The notes beneath the pieces were generated by a model that had not been told where the DNA came from, searched no databases, and worked only from the letters and a program-made list of their open reading frames with translations. From Saccharopolyspora hirsuta (GTDB lineage Bacteria; Actinomycetota; Actinomycetes; Mycobacteriales; Pseudonocardiaceae): a stretch of DNA of 64,000 nucleotides. Both the position numbers and the translations under genes were made by a program. Shown here piece by piece: positions 50,635 to 59,629 of the stretch (the stretch's first letter is position 1; every line of letters starts with the position of its first letter). The stretch lies in assembly GCF_008630535.1 (NCBI RefSeq), contig NZ_VWPH01000008.1, positions 310,001 to 374,000 of the forward strand. Reading direction: 5' to 3'.

Positions 50635-53415
50635 GTGGCTGCTAGCCGTTCCAACCCCACCGAGCTGTCCCCGGCCGAGTCCTTCGCCAGGCACTCCCGC
50701 CGCGGTGTGCACCCGAAGCTGACCGAGTTCGCCGGGCAGCTGTCCTTCGAGCTCGACCCCTTCCAGCGCACGGCGTGCCAGGCGCTGGAGGCCGGGCGCG
50801 GCGTGCTGGTGTGCGCGCCCACCGGCGCGGGCAAGACCGTGGTCGGCGAGTTCGCAGTGCACCTGGCCCTGACCGAGGGCCGCAAGTGCTTCTACACCAC
50901 GCCGATCAAGGCGCTGTCGAACCAGAAGTACGCCGACCTGTGCGAGCGGCACGGCAGCGAGGCGGTCGGGTTGCTGACCGGCGACACCTCGATCAACGGC
51001 GACGCCCAGGTGGTCGTGATGACCACCGAGGTGCTGCGCAACATGCTCTACGCCGGGTCCAGCAGCCTGGACCAGCTCGGCTACGTGGTGATGGACGAGG
51101 TGCACTACCTCGCCGACCGGTTCCGGGGCGCGGTGTGGGAGGAGGTGATCCTGCACCTGCCGGACCACGTGCAGGTCGCCAGCCTGTCCGCGACGGTGAG
51201 CAACGCCGAGGAGTTCGGCGAGTGGCTGCAGGAGGTGCGCGGCGACACCACGGTGGTGGTCGACGAGCACCGGCCGGTGCCGCTGTGGCAGCACATGCTG
51301 GTCGGGCCGCGGATGTTCGACCTGTTCGGCGGGGAGACCGCCGACCGCGAGCTGCAGATCAACCCGAACCTGCTGCGCCACACCCAGCAGCTGGCCCGGG
51401 TGCACCTGCCCTACGGCGGCCGCCGCGGCGGGCCCAACAACGGCAAGCGCAAGGGCCCGCGCCCGCCCCGGTTCTCCCCGCCGTCGCGGGTGGAGGTGCT
51501 GACCGGGCTGGACGCCGCCGGGCTGCTGCCGGCGATCGTGTTCATCTTCAGCCGCAACGGCTGCGACCAGGCCGTCTCGCAGTGCGTGCGCGCCGGGCTG
51601 CGGTTGACCAGCGAGGCCGAGGTCGCCGAGATCCGCGAGGTGATCGACGAGCACACCGCGAACCTGCCGGAGAGCGACCTGTCGGTCCTGGGCTTCTGGG
51701 AGTGGCGGGAGGCGCTGGAGCGCGGGCTGGCCGCGCACCACGCCGGGCTGCTCCCGGCGTTCAAGGAGACCGTCGAGGAGCTGTTCGTGCGCGGCTTGGT
51801 CAAGGCCGTGTTCGCCACCGAGACGCTGGCGCTGGGCATCAACATGCCCGCCCGCACGGTGGTCCTGGAGCGGCTGGTGAAGTTCAACGGCGAGTCGCAC
51901 GTGGACCTCAGCCCCGGCGAGTACACGCAGCTCACCGGCCGGGCGGGGCGGCGCGGCATCGACGTCGAGGGCCACGCGGTGGTGCTCTGGCAGCCCGGGG
52001 TGGACCCCAAGCAGGTCGCCGGGCTGGCCTCCACCCGCACCTACCCGCTGCGCTCGTCGTTCCGGCCCGGCTACAACATGGCCGTCAACCTGGTGCAGCG
52101 CGTCGGGCAGGACGCGGCGCGGGACCTGCTGGAGCAGTCCTTCGCGCAGTTCCAGGCCGACCGGTCGGTGGTGGGGCTGTCGCGGCGGGTGGAGCGCAAC
52201 ACCGAGGCGCTGTCCGGCTACTCCGAGGCGATGCACTGCCACCTGGGCGACTTCGACGAGTACTTCCAGCTGCGCCGCCGGATCTCGGAGCGGGAGAAGC
52301 AGCTGGCCCGGCAGAACCGGCAGTCGCGGCGCGCGGAGGCGGCCAAGTCGCTGGAGAAGCTGCGCAAGGGCGACGTGATCTCGGTGCCCGCCGGTCGCCG
52401 GTCGGGGCTGGCGGTGGTGATCGACCCGGGGCTGGAGCCGATGGGTGAGCCGCGGCCGCTGGTGGTCACCGAGGACCGGTGGTCGGGGCGGCTGTCGGTG
52501 GCCGACTTCACCTCGCCGGTGGAGCCGCTGGGCAAGCTCAAGCTGCCCAAGCACGTCGACACCCGGTCCCCGAAGTCCCGCCGCGACCTGGCGTCGTCGC
52601 TGCGCAACACCGGGCTGGCGCCCTCCGGCGGGCGCGGCAGGCGGCGCTCGGACGCCACCGACGACGCCGAGCTGGCGACGCTGCGCCGCGCGCTGAAGGC
52701 GCACCCGTGCCACGGCTGCGACGAGCGGGAGAGCCACGCGCGCTGGGCGGAGCGCTACGAGCGGCTGCGCGGGGAGAACGAGAACCTGCGCCGCAAGGTC
52801 AACGCCACCACGCACTCGCTGGCCCGCGCCTTCGACCGGATCGTCGCGCTGCTGACCGAGCGCGGCTACCTGCCCGCGGAGGCGGGGGAGGACGGCCAGG
52901 TCACCCGGCACGGGCGGCGGTTGTCCCGGCTCTACAGCGAGTCCGACCTGCTGGCGGCGGAGTGCCTGCGGGTCGGGACCTGGCGCGGGCTCGGCGCGCC
53001 GGAACTGGCCGCGGTGGTGTCCTCGCTGGTGTACGAGTCGCGGCGGGAGGGGCTGGCCCCGCAGGTCCCGGCCGGGGCGGTCAGCGACGCGCTGGAGGCG
53101 ACCTGGCGGCTCTGGGCGGAGCTGGAGGACGACGAGCGGCGGCACAAGCTGAACCGCACCCGCGAGCCCGACGCGGGCTTCGCCTGGCCGGTGTTCCGCT
53201 GGGCGCGCGGCGAGTCGCTGGAGAAGGTGCTCACCGCGGCGGAGTCCAGCGGGCACGAGCTGTCCGCGGGCGACTTCGTGCGGTGGTGCCGCCAGGTCAT
53301 CGACCTGCTGGACCAGATCCGCGAGGTGGTCGGGGTGTCCGACCCGGTGGGCGCGGCCGCGGCGAAGGCGGTCACCGCGATCCGGCGCGGCGTGGTCGCG
53401 GCCGGTGCGGTCTGA
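50635..53415 (+). CDS. helY: HelY/Ski2-type DEAD/DEAH-box RNA helicase
   Basis: 926 aa. Helicase motifs in order: Walker A CAPTGAGKTVVGEF, motif Ia FYTTPIKALSNQKY, DEVH box YVVMDEVHYLADRF, SAT in VASLSATVSN, motif IV FIFSRNGCD, then TETLALGINMPARTVVLE and motif VI LTGRAGRRGID. The long C-terminal region (about 480-926) matches the Mtr4/Ski2-like arch and DSHCT domain, with HPCHGCDERESHARWAERY. Probably an RNA helicase in RNA turnover; M. tuberculosis HelY (Rv2092c) is the same size and also adjacent to tatC. GTG 50635 begins MAASRSNPTELSPAESFARHSR. Confidence 0.93.
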   Translation: MAASRSNPTELSPAESFARHSRRGVHPKLTEFAGQLSFELDPFQRTACQALEAGRGVLVCAPTGAGKTVVGEFAVHLALTEGRKCFYTTPIKALSNQKYADLCERHGSEAVGLLTGDTSINGDAQVVVMTTEVLRNMLYAGSSSLDQLGYVVMDEVHYLADRFRGAVWEEVILHLPDHVQVASLSATVSNAEEFGEWLQEVRGDTTVVVDEHRPVPLWQHMLVGPRMFDLFGGETADRELQINPNLLRHTQQLARVHLPYGGRRGGPNNGKRKGPRPPRFSPPSRVEVLTGLDAAGLLPAIVFIFSRNGCDQAVSQCVRAGLRLTSEAEVAEIREVIDEHTANLPESDLSVLGFWEWREALERGLAAHHAGLLPAFKETVEELFVRGLVKAVFATETLALGINMPARTVVLERLVKFNGESHVDLSPGEYTQLTGRAGRRGIDVEGHAVVLWQPGVDPKQVAGLASTRTYPLRSSFRPGYNMAVNLVQRVGQDAARDLLEQSFAQFQADRSVVGLSRRVERNTEALSGYSEAMHCHLGDFDEYFQLRRRISEREKQLARQNRQSRRAEAAKSLEKLRKGDVISVPAGRRSGLAVVIDPGLEPMGEPRPLVVTEDRWSGRLSVADFTSPVEPLGKLKLPKHVDTRSPKSRRDLASSLRNTGLAPSGGRGRRRSDATDDAELATLRRALKAHPCHGCDERESHARWAERYERLRGENENLRRKVNATTHSLARAFDRIVALLTERGYLPAEAGEDGQVTRHGRRLSRLYSESDLLAAECLRVGTWRGLGAPELAAVVSSLVYESRREGLAPQVPAGAVSDALEATWRLWAELEDDERRHKLNRTREPDAGFAWPVFRWARGESLEKVLTAAESSGHELSAGDFVRWCRQVIDLLDQIREVVGVSDPVGAAAAKAVTAIRRGVVAAGAV

Positions 53416-53721
53416 CTGTCCCGCCTCTCTGTCCCGCCTCTCCGCGATTTTCAGTGGTGGTTGCGGGTGGGGGTGATCTTGCGTTTTCGGGGTTTCTTGT
53501 GGCTGGGTCGCGTCACGGTCCCCTGGGGTGCGGTTGCGCAGCACTCGGGTTGGGACAGGGGTGTTTTGCATCCGTCGGGTCTGTTGCGGGTTCCGCGGGG
53601 GACTTTGGTCGGGTTCGCCGATGCGTGACGACCGCACGGCCGATTCGGAGGGTTGGGCGGTTGTGGTTGGATCTCTTCGCGATGCCGTGATGGCCGTGTG
53701 CAACATCGTCCGGAGGTGCTG
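53416..53721. other. 306-bp intergenic region after helY
   Basis: Notably G/T-rich on the + strand (TTGCGGGTGGGGGTGATC..., TTTTCGGGGTTTCTTGTGG). No gene, hairpin or repeat of the families described here was seen. Confidence 0.5.
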
Positions 53722-54282
53722 ATGTCGTCCCCCTACGGCCCGCCGCCAGGGGGTTATCCCCACTGGGGGCAGCTGCCCCCGAACACCGGGATGCCGCAGG
53801 GCGGACCGGGCTACCCGCCGCAGCCCGGTTATCCGCCGCAGCCACCGCCTCCGCAGCAGCAGTACGGCTACGGCCAGCAGCAGTACCAGCAGCCCGCCCC
53901 GCAGTACCAGCAGCCCGGTGGGCAGTTCCCGCCGCCGGGCGGCTTCGGCCCGCCGCCGAAGAAGAAGCGCTCCGCGCTGCCGTGGGTGCTCAGCGGGGCC
54001 GGCGTGGTCGTGGTGGCCGCGGTGCTGGTGCTCGGGTTCGTGGTGCCGGGCTGGTTCGTGCGCTCGGTGTTCGACGCGACCAGCGTCGAGAAGGGCGTGG
54101 AGCAGACGCTGAAGGGTTCCTACGGGCTGGCCGGGGTCGGTTCGGTGTCCTGCCCGGGCGGGCAGGCGGTGCAGGTCGGCAACCGGTTCGACTGCCAGGT
54201 GCGGATCGGGTCGGAGACCAAGTCGGTGACCGTCACGGTCAAGACCGACAAGGGCGTGTACGAGGTCGGCCACCCCCGGTGA
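53722..54282 (+). CDS. Pro/Gln/Tyr-rich single-pass membrane protein with DUF4333-like domain
   Basis: 186 aa. Residues 1-85 are low-complexity PPQPGYPPQP/QQQYGYGQQQY, then KKKR, one helix (ALPWVLSGAGVVVVAAVLVLGFVVPGWFV), and a ~90-residue extracytoplasmic DUF4333-like domain with two Cys (VGSVSCPGGQAVQVGNRFDCQVRIG). Same architecture as the two genes upstream of mpa, but the outer domain differs. ATG 53722 has CGGAGGTG upstream. Function unknown. Confidence 0.78.
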   Translation: MSSPYGPPPGGYPHWGQLPPNTGMPQGGPGYPPQPGYPPQPPPPQQQYGYGQQQYQQPAPQYQQPGGQFPPPGGFGPPPKKKRSALPWVLSGAGVVVVAAVLVLGFVVPGWFVRSVFDATSVEKGVEQTLKGSYGLAGVGSVSCPGGQAVQVGNRFDCQVRIGSETKSVTVTVKTDKGVYEVGHPR

Positions 54283-54328
54283 GAAAAACCGGTCGCCCCG
54301 GAGTGCGGGCGACCGGGAGAATCGCGCC

Positions 54329-55513
54329 GTGATCGACGTGCGCGCGCTGGCCGAGTCCGAGTTCCGAGCTTCGCAGGACCTGTTCCGCCGGGCCCTGCTG
54401 CGCAAACCCGCGAACGACGAGGACTGGGCGCGCGTCCGCGGGTGCCTGGAGGTCGGGCGCGTGCTGGGCGCGTTCGACGGCGGTGAGCTGGTCGGCACGG
54501 CCCGGGCCACGAGCAACGAGCTCGCGGTGCCCGGCGGGCGGGTCGCCGCTGGCGCGGTGACCGGCGTCGGCGTCCGCGCGGACCGGACCCGGCGCGGCGT
54601 GCTCCGCGAGCTGATGCGGGTCCAGTTCGACGACGTGCGGCAGCGCGGTGAGCCGGTGGCGATGCTGCACGCCTCGGAGGCGACGATCTACGAGCGGTTC
54701 GGCTACGGCGTGGCCTCCCGCCACCGGAAGGTGGAGCTGGAGCGCGCGCGGGTGGCGTTCCGCGACGACGCGCCGCGGGGCGGGCAGGTGCGGGTGCTGG
54801 ACCGGAAGGCGGCCGATCCGCTGCTGCCGGAGATCTACCGGCGCTGCGCGGTCGACCGGGCGGGGTGGATCGGCCGGGACGAGCCGTGGTGGTCGGGGTT
54901 CTGGCAGTACCTCGGCGAGGACGTCCTGGTGGCGGTGCACACCGGCGAGGACGGGGTGGACGACGGGTTCGCCGTGTACGGGCCGAACCACGGCGAGCGC
55001 GGGACCGCGCTGGACGTCCACGACCTCAAGGGCGCCGATGCCACCGCGGTGGCGCAGCTGTGGCGGTTCCTGCTCGGCGTGGACCTGGTGGACCGCGTGG
55101 TGGGGCACGTGCGGCCGCTGGACGAGCCGCTGGAGTGGTGGGTGACCGACCGCCGCCAGTGCCGGGTGACCGAGGTCGAGGACGACCTGTGGGTGCGCCT
55201 GGTGGACGTGCTCGCCGCGCTGCGGGCCCGGACCTACGGCGCGGCGGAGCCGGTGGTGGTCGAGGTGCGCGACGCGTTCCTGCCGGACAACGAAGGCGGC
55301 TACCGCATCGGGCCGGACGGCGTCGAGCGCTCGGCGGACGAGCCGCAGCTGCGCCTCGACGTGTCGGCGCTCGCCGCGCTGTACCTGGGCGACCAGCTGG
55401 CGTCGACGCTGGTGGCGGCGGGGCGCATCGAGGTGCGCGACCCGGCGGCGGTGGCCGCGGCGGACCGGTTGTTCGCCACCCTCGAAACCCCTTGGTGCGG
55501 CACCGGGTTCTGA
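54329..55513 (+). CDS. Eis-like GNAT acetyltransferase
   Basis: 394 aa. Two GNAT folds plus a C-terminal sterol-carrier-like domain, as in Eis. Acetyl-CoA site GVGVRADRTRRGVLRELM (R/Q-x-x-G-x-G/A type), HASEATIYERFGYGVAS, and the C-terminal carboxylate end TPWCGTGF, which provides the catalytic general base in Eis. It may N-acetylate aminoglycosides or other amines. GTG 54329 lies 6 bases after GAGAAT, so it may be leaderless. A perfect terminator hairpin follows. Confidence 0.88.
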   Translation: MIDVRALAESEFRASQDLFRRALLRKPANDEDWARVRGCLEVGRVLGAFDGGELVGTARATSNELAVPGGRVAAGAVTGVGVRADRTRRGVLRELMRVQFDDVRQRGEPVAMLHASEATIYERFGYGVASRHRKVELERARVAFRDDAPRGGQVRVLDRKAADPLLPEIYRRCAVDRAGWIGRDEPWWSGFWQYLGEDVLVAVHTGEDGVDDGFAVYGPNHGERGTALDVHDLKGADATAVAQLWRFLLGVDLVDRVVGHVRPLDEPLEWWVTDRRQCRVTEVEDDLWVRLVDVLAALRARTYGAAEPVVVEVRDAFLPDNEGGYRIGPDGVERSADEPQLRLDVSALAALYLGDQLASTLVAAGRIEVRDPAAVAAADRLFATLETPWCGTGF

Positions 55514-55514
55514 C

Positions 55515-55557
55515 CGCGGCCGTGAGTGCGCAACGGTGTTGCGCACTCACGGCCGCG
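55515..55557. terminator. Perfect 20-base-arm hairpin
   Basis: CGCGGCCGTGAGTGCGCAAC (55515-55534) and its exact complement (55538-55557) with a 3-base loop. Shares the CCGTGAG...CTCACGG base with element R2. Confidence 0.85.
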
Positions 55558-55583
55558 CGGACGACCAGGGGTTGAAAATAAGT

Positions 55584-55600
55584 AGACCGACTGTCATATT
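55584..55600 (+). promoter_or_regulatory. TetR promoter and candidate operator
   Basis: TAGACCGACTGTCAT (55583-55597), an imperfect dyad TAGAC-N5-GTCAT, overlaps a CATATT -10 (55595-55600) that lies 6 bases from GTG 55607. The arrangement suits leaderless, autorepressed transcription. Confidence 0.4.
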
Positions 55601-55606
55601 TTTGGT

Positions 55607-56194
55607 GTGAAGAAGGGTGCGCGCACGCGGCAGCAGATGCTCGAGACCGCGATGGAGCTGTTCAACCAGCAGGGCTACCACGGCACCGGCGTCAACCAGG
55701 TGCTCTCGGAGTCCGCGGCCCCGCGGGGGTCGCTGTACTTCCACTTCCCCGGCGGCAAGCAGCAGCTCGCCGCCGAGGCGGTCGCCGCGTCCGGGCGGCA
55801 GGTGGGGGAGCTGCTGGCGCTGGTGCTGGCGGACGTGGCCGAGCCGCGCGAGGCGGTCGCGGCGATCGTCGGGCACTTCGAGCGGGCGCTGGTCGAGTCG
55901 GACTTCCGCCGCGGCTGCCCGGTGGCCACGGTCGCGCTGGAGGCCAGCGCGGAGAGCCCGGAGGTGCGGTCCGCGTGCGGCGGGGCCTACGGGCTGTGGC
56001 AGGAGCAGCTGGCCGAGCGGTTCCGCGGCTGGGGGATCACGGAGGCTCGGGCCGACGAGCTGGCCGTCGTCGCCCTGTCGCTGATCGAAGGCGCGCTGCT
56101 GCTGTGCAAGGTGCGGCGGGACGTCGCGCCCCTGCGCACGACCGGCGAACAACTGACCGCGTTGCTGGAAGCCGCGCGGACGGAGGCGAACTGA
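55607..56194 (+). CDS. TetR-family regulator (LmrA/YxaF type)
   Basis: 195 aa. N-terminal helix-turn-helix: TRQQMLETAMELFNQQGYHGTGVNQVLSESAAPRGSLYFHFPGGKQQLAAEAV, typical of the LmrA_YxaF-like subgroup. The C-terminal half is the ligand-binding bundle (DFRRGCPVATVALEAS). It probably represses itself and the downstream metallo-beta-lactamase-fold gene; the stop and next start overlap (TGATG). GTG 55607 directly follows a -10-like CATATT. Confidence 0.9.
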   Translation: MKKGARTRQQMLETAMELFNQQGYHGTGVNQVLSESAAPRGSLYFHFPGGKQQLAAEAVAASGRQVGELLALVLADVAEPREAVAAIVGHFERALVESDFRRGCPVATVALEASAESPEVRSACGGAYGLWQEQLAERFRGWGITEARADELAVVALSLIEGALLLCKVRRDVAPLRTTGEQLTALLEAARTEAN

Positions 56195-57021
56195 TGCGGA
56201 TCCACCACCTGAACTGCGGGACGCTGCGGCCGTTCGGCGGACGGCTGGTCAACGAGGGCGGCAGCCGGTTCGGCACCGCGCGCATGGTCTGCCACTGCCT
56301 GCTCGTCGAGACCGAGCAGGGGCTGGTGCTCGTCGACACCGGCATGGGCGTCCCCGACGTCACCACGCACGCGAAGCTGATGAAGCGGCGGCTGCGGGTG
56401 GGTCGCCCGGTGCTCGACGTCGCGGAAACCGCGGTGTCCCAGCTGGAACGGCTCGGGTTCCGGGCGGAGGACGTGCGGCACGTCGTGCCGACCCACCTGG
56501 ACCTCGACCACGCGGGCGGGCTGCCGGACTTCCCGAACGCCGAGGTGCACGTCCACGACGTGGAGTACCAGGCGATGCGGCGCGACCTGGCGCAGGACCG
56601 GTACCTGCACCACCAGTTCCGGCACGGTCCGAAGTGGAGGGTGCACGGAAGTGCCGGCGGGGAGCGGTGGTTCGGCTTCGAAGCGGTGCGCGACCTGCCC
56701 GGCCTGCCGCCGGACATCCTGCTCGTGCCGCTGCCCGGCCACACCCGCGGCCACACCGGGGTCGCGGTGCGGCGCCCCGACGGGAAGTGGCTGCTCAACG
56801 CCGGGGACGCGTACTTCCACCACGGCGAGATGGCCGAGCAACCGCACTGCCCGCCGGGGTTGCGCTTCTTCGAGAACCACGTGCAGGTCGACGGCGCGCT
56901 GCGGCGGCGCACCCAGGAGCGGCTGCGCGACCTGCTCACCGCCCACCGCGACCAGATCGAGGTCTTCTGCGCGCACGACCCGGTGGAGCTGGACCGCTAC
57001 ATCGAGCCCTCCTCGACGTAG
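56194..57021 (+). CDS. MBL-fold metallohydrolase
   Basis: 275 aa. Metal motif THLDLDHAGG (HxHxDH variant, about 104-113) with a further His in PLPGHTRGH and Asp in LLNAGDAYFH. Resembles N-acyl-homoserine-lactonase-like and other small-molecule hydrolases (RMVCHCLLVETEQGLVLVDTGMG). Substrate unknown. Coupled to the TetR gene by a one-base overlap and presumably controlled by it. Its 3' end overlaps the convergent CoA-transferase gene by 25 bases. Confidence 0.88.
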   Translation: MRIHHLNCGTLRPFGGRLVNEGGSRFGTARMVCHCLLVETEQGLVLVDTGMGVPDVTTHAKLMKRRLRVGRPVLDVAETAVSQLERLGFRAEDVRHVVPTHLDLDHAGGLPDFPNAEVHVHDVEYQAMRRDLAQDRYLHHQFRHGPKWRVHGSAGGERWFGFEAVRDLPGLPPDILLVPLPGHTRGHTGVAVRRPDGKWLLNAGDAYFHHGEMAEQPHCPPGLRFFENHVQVDGALRRRTQERLRDLLTAHRDQIEVFCAHDPVELDRYIEPSST

Positions 57022-58502
57022 CGCTGGTGCCAGGACAGCGCCTCGCCCAGCAGGTGCGGGGTGTGCAGGCCGAACGACGACTGCAGCGCCCGGTCGTAGT
57101 AGTCCTGCAGCGCGGGGCGGAAGTCGGGGTGGGCGCAGGTGGCGATGATCCGCTCGGCCCGTTTCCGGGGCGACAGGCCGCGCAGGTCGGCCAGCCCCTG
57201 CTCGGTCACGATGACGTCCACGTCGTGCTCGGTGTGGTCGACGTGCGAGACCATCGGCACGATCGCCGAGATCGCGCCGCCCTTGGCGACCGAGGGCGTG
57301 ACGAAGATCGACACGTGCGCGTTGCGCGCGAAGTCGCCCGAGCCGCCGATGCCGTTCTGGATCCGGCTGCCCATCAGGTGCGTCGAGTTGATGTTGCCGT
57401 AGATGTCGGCCTCCACGATGCCGTTCATCGCCAGGCAGCCGAGCCGGCGCACCACCTCGGGGTGGTTGCTGATCTCCTGCGGGCGCAGCAGGATCCGGTC
57501 CCGGTACGCGGCGGCGTCGCGGTTGAACCGGTCGATCGCGGCGGGGCTGAGCGAGAACGCCGTCGCGGAGGCCGTCCGCAGCTTCCCCGACTCGATCAGC
57601 TGCAGCATGCCGTCCTGGATCACCTCGGTGTAGGCGGTCAGCCCGTCGAACGGCCCGGCGTCGAGCCCGGCCAGGACCGCGTTGGCCACGTTGCCCACCC
57701 CGGACTGCAGCGGGAGCAGCTCGCGGGGCAGCCGACCGGCGCGCACCTCCGCGGCCAGGAAGTCCAGCACGTGCCCGGCGATCCGCTCGGAGGTCTCGTC
57801 CGGGGGCGTGAAAACCGTGTTGCGGTCGGGGGATTCGGTCTCCACGACCGCGATCACCTTCTCCGGCGGGCACTCCAGGTACGGCGTGCCGATCCGGTCG
57901 GCCGGGCCGGTGATCGGGATGGGGACGCGCCGGGGCGGCAGCGCGGTGCCGTAGTAGATGTCGTGCATGCCCTCCAGGTGCTCGCTCTGCCACGAGTTGA
58001 CCTCGAGGATCACCTGGTCGGCCCGCTCCAGCCAGGTCTTGTTGTTGCCCACCGAGGAGGACGGGATCAGGCGGCCGTCCTCGGTGATGCCGCTGACCTC
58101 CACCACGGCGACGTCGAGCTCGCCGAAGGCGCCCTGCCACACGCGCTGCGCGACGTGCGAGAGGTGGATGTCGGTGTAGTCCATCCGACCGCTGTTGATC
58201 TTCTCCCGGGTGACCGGGTCGGACTGGTACGGCAGCCGCAGGTCGATGCCCTCCACGTCGGCCAGCGCCCCGTCCAGCTCCGGCGCGGTGGATGCGCCGG
58301 TCCACAGGCCGAACTTCATCGGCAGGCCCCGCGAGTGCGCCTCGGCGACCCGCTTGGCCAGCGCGCCCGGCACCTCCTTGGGGTACCCGGCGCCGGTGAA
58401 CCCGCTCATGCCGATGTTGGCGCCCGGCTCGATCAGCTCGACGGCTTCCGCGGCCTCGACGACTTTCGCGGCGAACTGCCGGTTCCGGATCCTGCCGGTC
58501 AT
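56997..58502 (-). CDS. Acetyl-CoA hydrolase/CoA-transferase (succinyl-CoA:acetate type)
   Basis: 501 aa. Two-domain class I CoA-transferase: IGMSGFTGAGYPKEVPGALAKR near the N-terminus, QSGVGNVANAVLAGL mid-protein, then NINSTHLMGSRIQNGIGGSGDFARNA and VDVIVTEQGLADLRGL, the Glu being the likely acyl-CoA acceptor. It moves CoA between acyl groups such as succinyl-CoA and acetate. ATG 58502 has GGCGGGTGGAG upstream; an in-frame extension to 58763 lacks support. Confidence 0.9.
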   Translation of the reverse strand: MTGRIRNRQFAAKVVEAAEAVELIEPGANIGMSGFTGAGYPKEVPGALAKRVAEAHSRGLPMKFGLWTGASTAPELDGALADVEGIDLRLPYQSDPVTREKINSGRMDYTDIHLSHVAQRVWQGAFGELDVAVVEVSGITEDGRLIPSSSVGNNKTWLERADQVILEVNSWQSEHLEGMHDIYYGTALPPRRVPIPITGPADRIGTPYLECPPEKVIAVVETESPDRNTVFTPPDETSERIAGHVLDFLAAEVRAGRLPRELLPLQSGVGNVANAVLAGLDAGPFDGLTAYTEVIQDGMLQLIESGKLRTASATAFSLSPAAIDRFNRDAAAYRDRILLRPQEISNHPEVVRRLGCLAMNGIVEADIYGNINSTHLMGSRIQNGIGGSGDFARNAHVSIFVTPSVAKGGAISAIVPMVSHVDHTEHDVDVIVTEQGLADLRGLSPRKRAERIIATCAHPDFRPALQDYYDRALQSSFGLHTPHLLGEALSWHQRYVEEGSM

Positions 58503-58845
58503 CTCCACCCGCCTTCCGCTGGCGTCCCCGTTCGGGAATCGAAAAAGGGGATCACTGGGCCATGTGTGACGGGGATCGTAGGCGCGAAACCGGGCGGAAA
58601 TGTTTGTGATGCACGACACGAGTAGGTTCGGGCGTGCTGATCGGATCGGTTCCGCGGTCGCCGCAGATGCCCGTTGACGAGGGGAAACGCGGGGTTCTGC
58701 GGGGGAGCGGGCGGGCGGGGTCGACGGGTCCCGGTGGATCGCGGTCCGTTCGCGCGGCGACACCGGCGGTCGCTGGGCGAACTTCTCGCGCGGCGGGAAT
58801 TCCGCTGGATCGAGAAACGAAGCGGAATTGATCGGCGGTGAGTTC
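58503..58845. other. 343-bp intergenic region, CoA-transferase / IclR
   Basis: Promoter side of the CoA-transferase gene and 3' end of the IclR gene. Apart from the hairpin at 58798-58829, no structure or gene was recognised. Confidence 0.5.
58798..58829 (-). terminator. Hairpin after the IclR gene
   Basis: AATTCCGCT (58798-58806) and AGCGGAATT (58821-58829) with a 14-base loop, 17 bases past the IclR stop on the minus strand. Confidence 0.5.
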
Positions 58846-59622
58846 TCAGCCCTGGTGGCCGCCGGGCTTGAGCCGCAGATCGACTTCGATACGGGCCGCG
58901 GTCGTCACCAGCAGCGGCACGATCTCCCGCCGCACGCCTTCCTCGGAAGCGCGGTGCGCGTCCAGCGAGACGTTGACCGCGGCGACGACCTTCCCGTCCG
59001 CGTCGCGCACCGGTGCGGCGACCCCGCGCAGGCCTTCCTCCAGCTCGCTGTCGGAGATCGCGAAGCCCTGCTTGCGGATCTCGGCGAGGTCGGCGAGCAG
59101 GCCCTCGCGGGTGGTGACGGTGTGCGGGGTCAGCGGCTTGAGCTCCGCCGCCCGCAGCCGCACCTCCAGCAGCTCCGGCGGCATGGCGGCCAGCAGCACC
59201 TTGCCCATCGAGGTGGCGTGCGCCGGGAAGCGGGTGCCGACCGGGATCGTCACCGACAGCAGCTTCGGGCTCGGGACCTGCGCCACGTAGCAGATCTCGG
59301 CGCCGTCCAGCACGGCCAGCGCGGTCATCTCGCGCAGCTCCCGGGTGAGCCGCCGCAGGTGCGGTTCGGCGATCTGCGGCAGCGACCGGCTCGACAGGTA
59401 CGCGTGGCCGAACTCCAGCACCTGCGGCGTCAGCGCGAAGTGCCGCTCGTCGTGCCGCACGTAGCCGAGGTGGACCAGGGTGAGCAGGATCCGCCGGGCC
59501 CCGGCCCGGTCCAGCCCGCTCGCCTGGGCCACCTCGGTCAGCGTCATCTCCGGCTGCTCCGGTGTGAACGCCCGCAGCACGGCCAGCGTCCGCTCCACCG
59601 AGCGCAGGTATTGCTCGGCCAT
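58846..59622 (-). CDS. IclR-family regulator
   Basis: 258 aa. N-terminal winged helix (YLRSVERTLAVLRAFTPEQPEMTLTEVAQASGLDRAGARRILLTLVHLGYV) and C-terminal effector domain (AEICYVAQVPSPKLLSVTIPVGTRFPAHATSMGKVLLAAM; VAAVNVSLDAHRASEEGVRREIVPLL). Strongly resembles PcaR/PobR-type regulators of aromatic-acid catabolism, but no such genes are nearby. It lies 7 bases from the stop of the upstream exonuclease gene, so the two are probably cotranscribed. Confidence 0.9.
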   Translation of the reverse strand: MAEQYLRSVERTLAVLRAFTPEQPEMTLTEVAQASGLDRAGARRILLTLVHLGYVRHDERHFALTPQVLEFGHAYLSSRSLPQIAEPHLRRLTRELREMTALAVLDGAEICYVAQVPSPKLLSVTIPVGTRFPAHATSMGKVLLAAMPPELLEVRLRAAELKPLTPHTVTTREGLLADLAEIRKQGFAISDSELEEGLRGVAAPVRDADGKVVAAVNVSLDAHRASEEGVRREIVPLLVTTAARIEVDLRLKPGGHQG

Positions 59623-59629
59623 CGGCGGT

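Noticed and set aside
53416..53721. G/T-rich stretch after helY as a small RNA or G-quadruplex locus
   Set aside because: G runs are short and irregular and no promoter-terminator pair brackets them.
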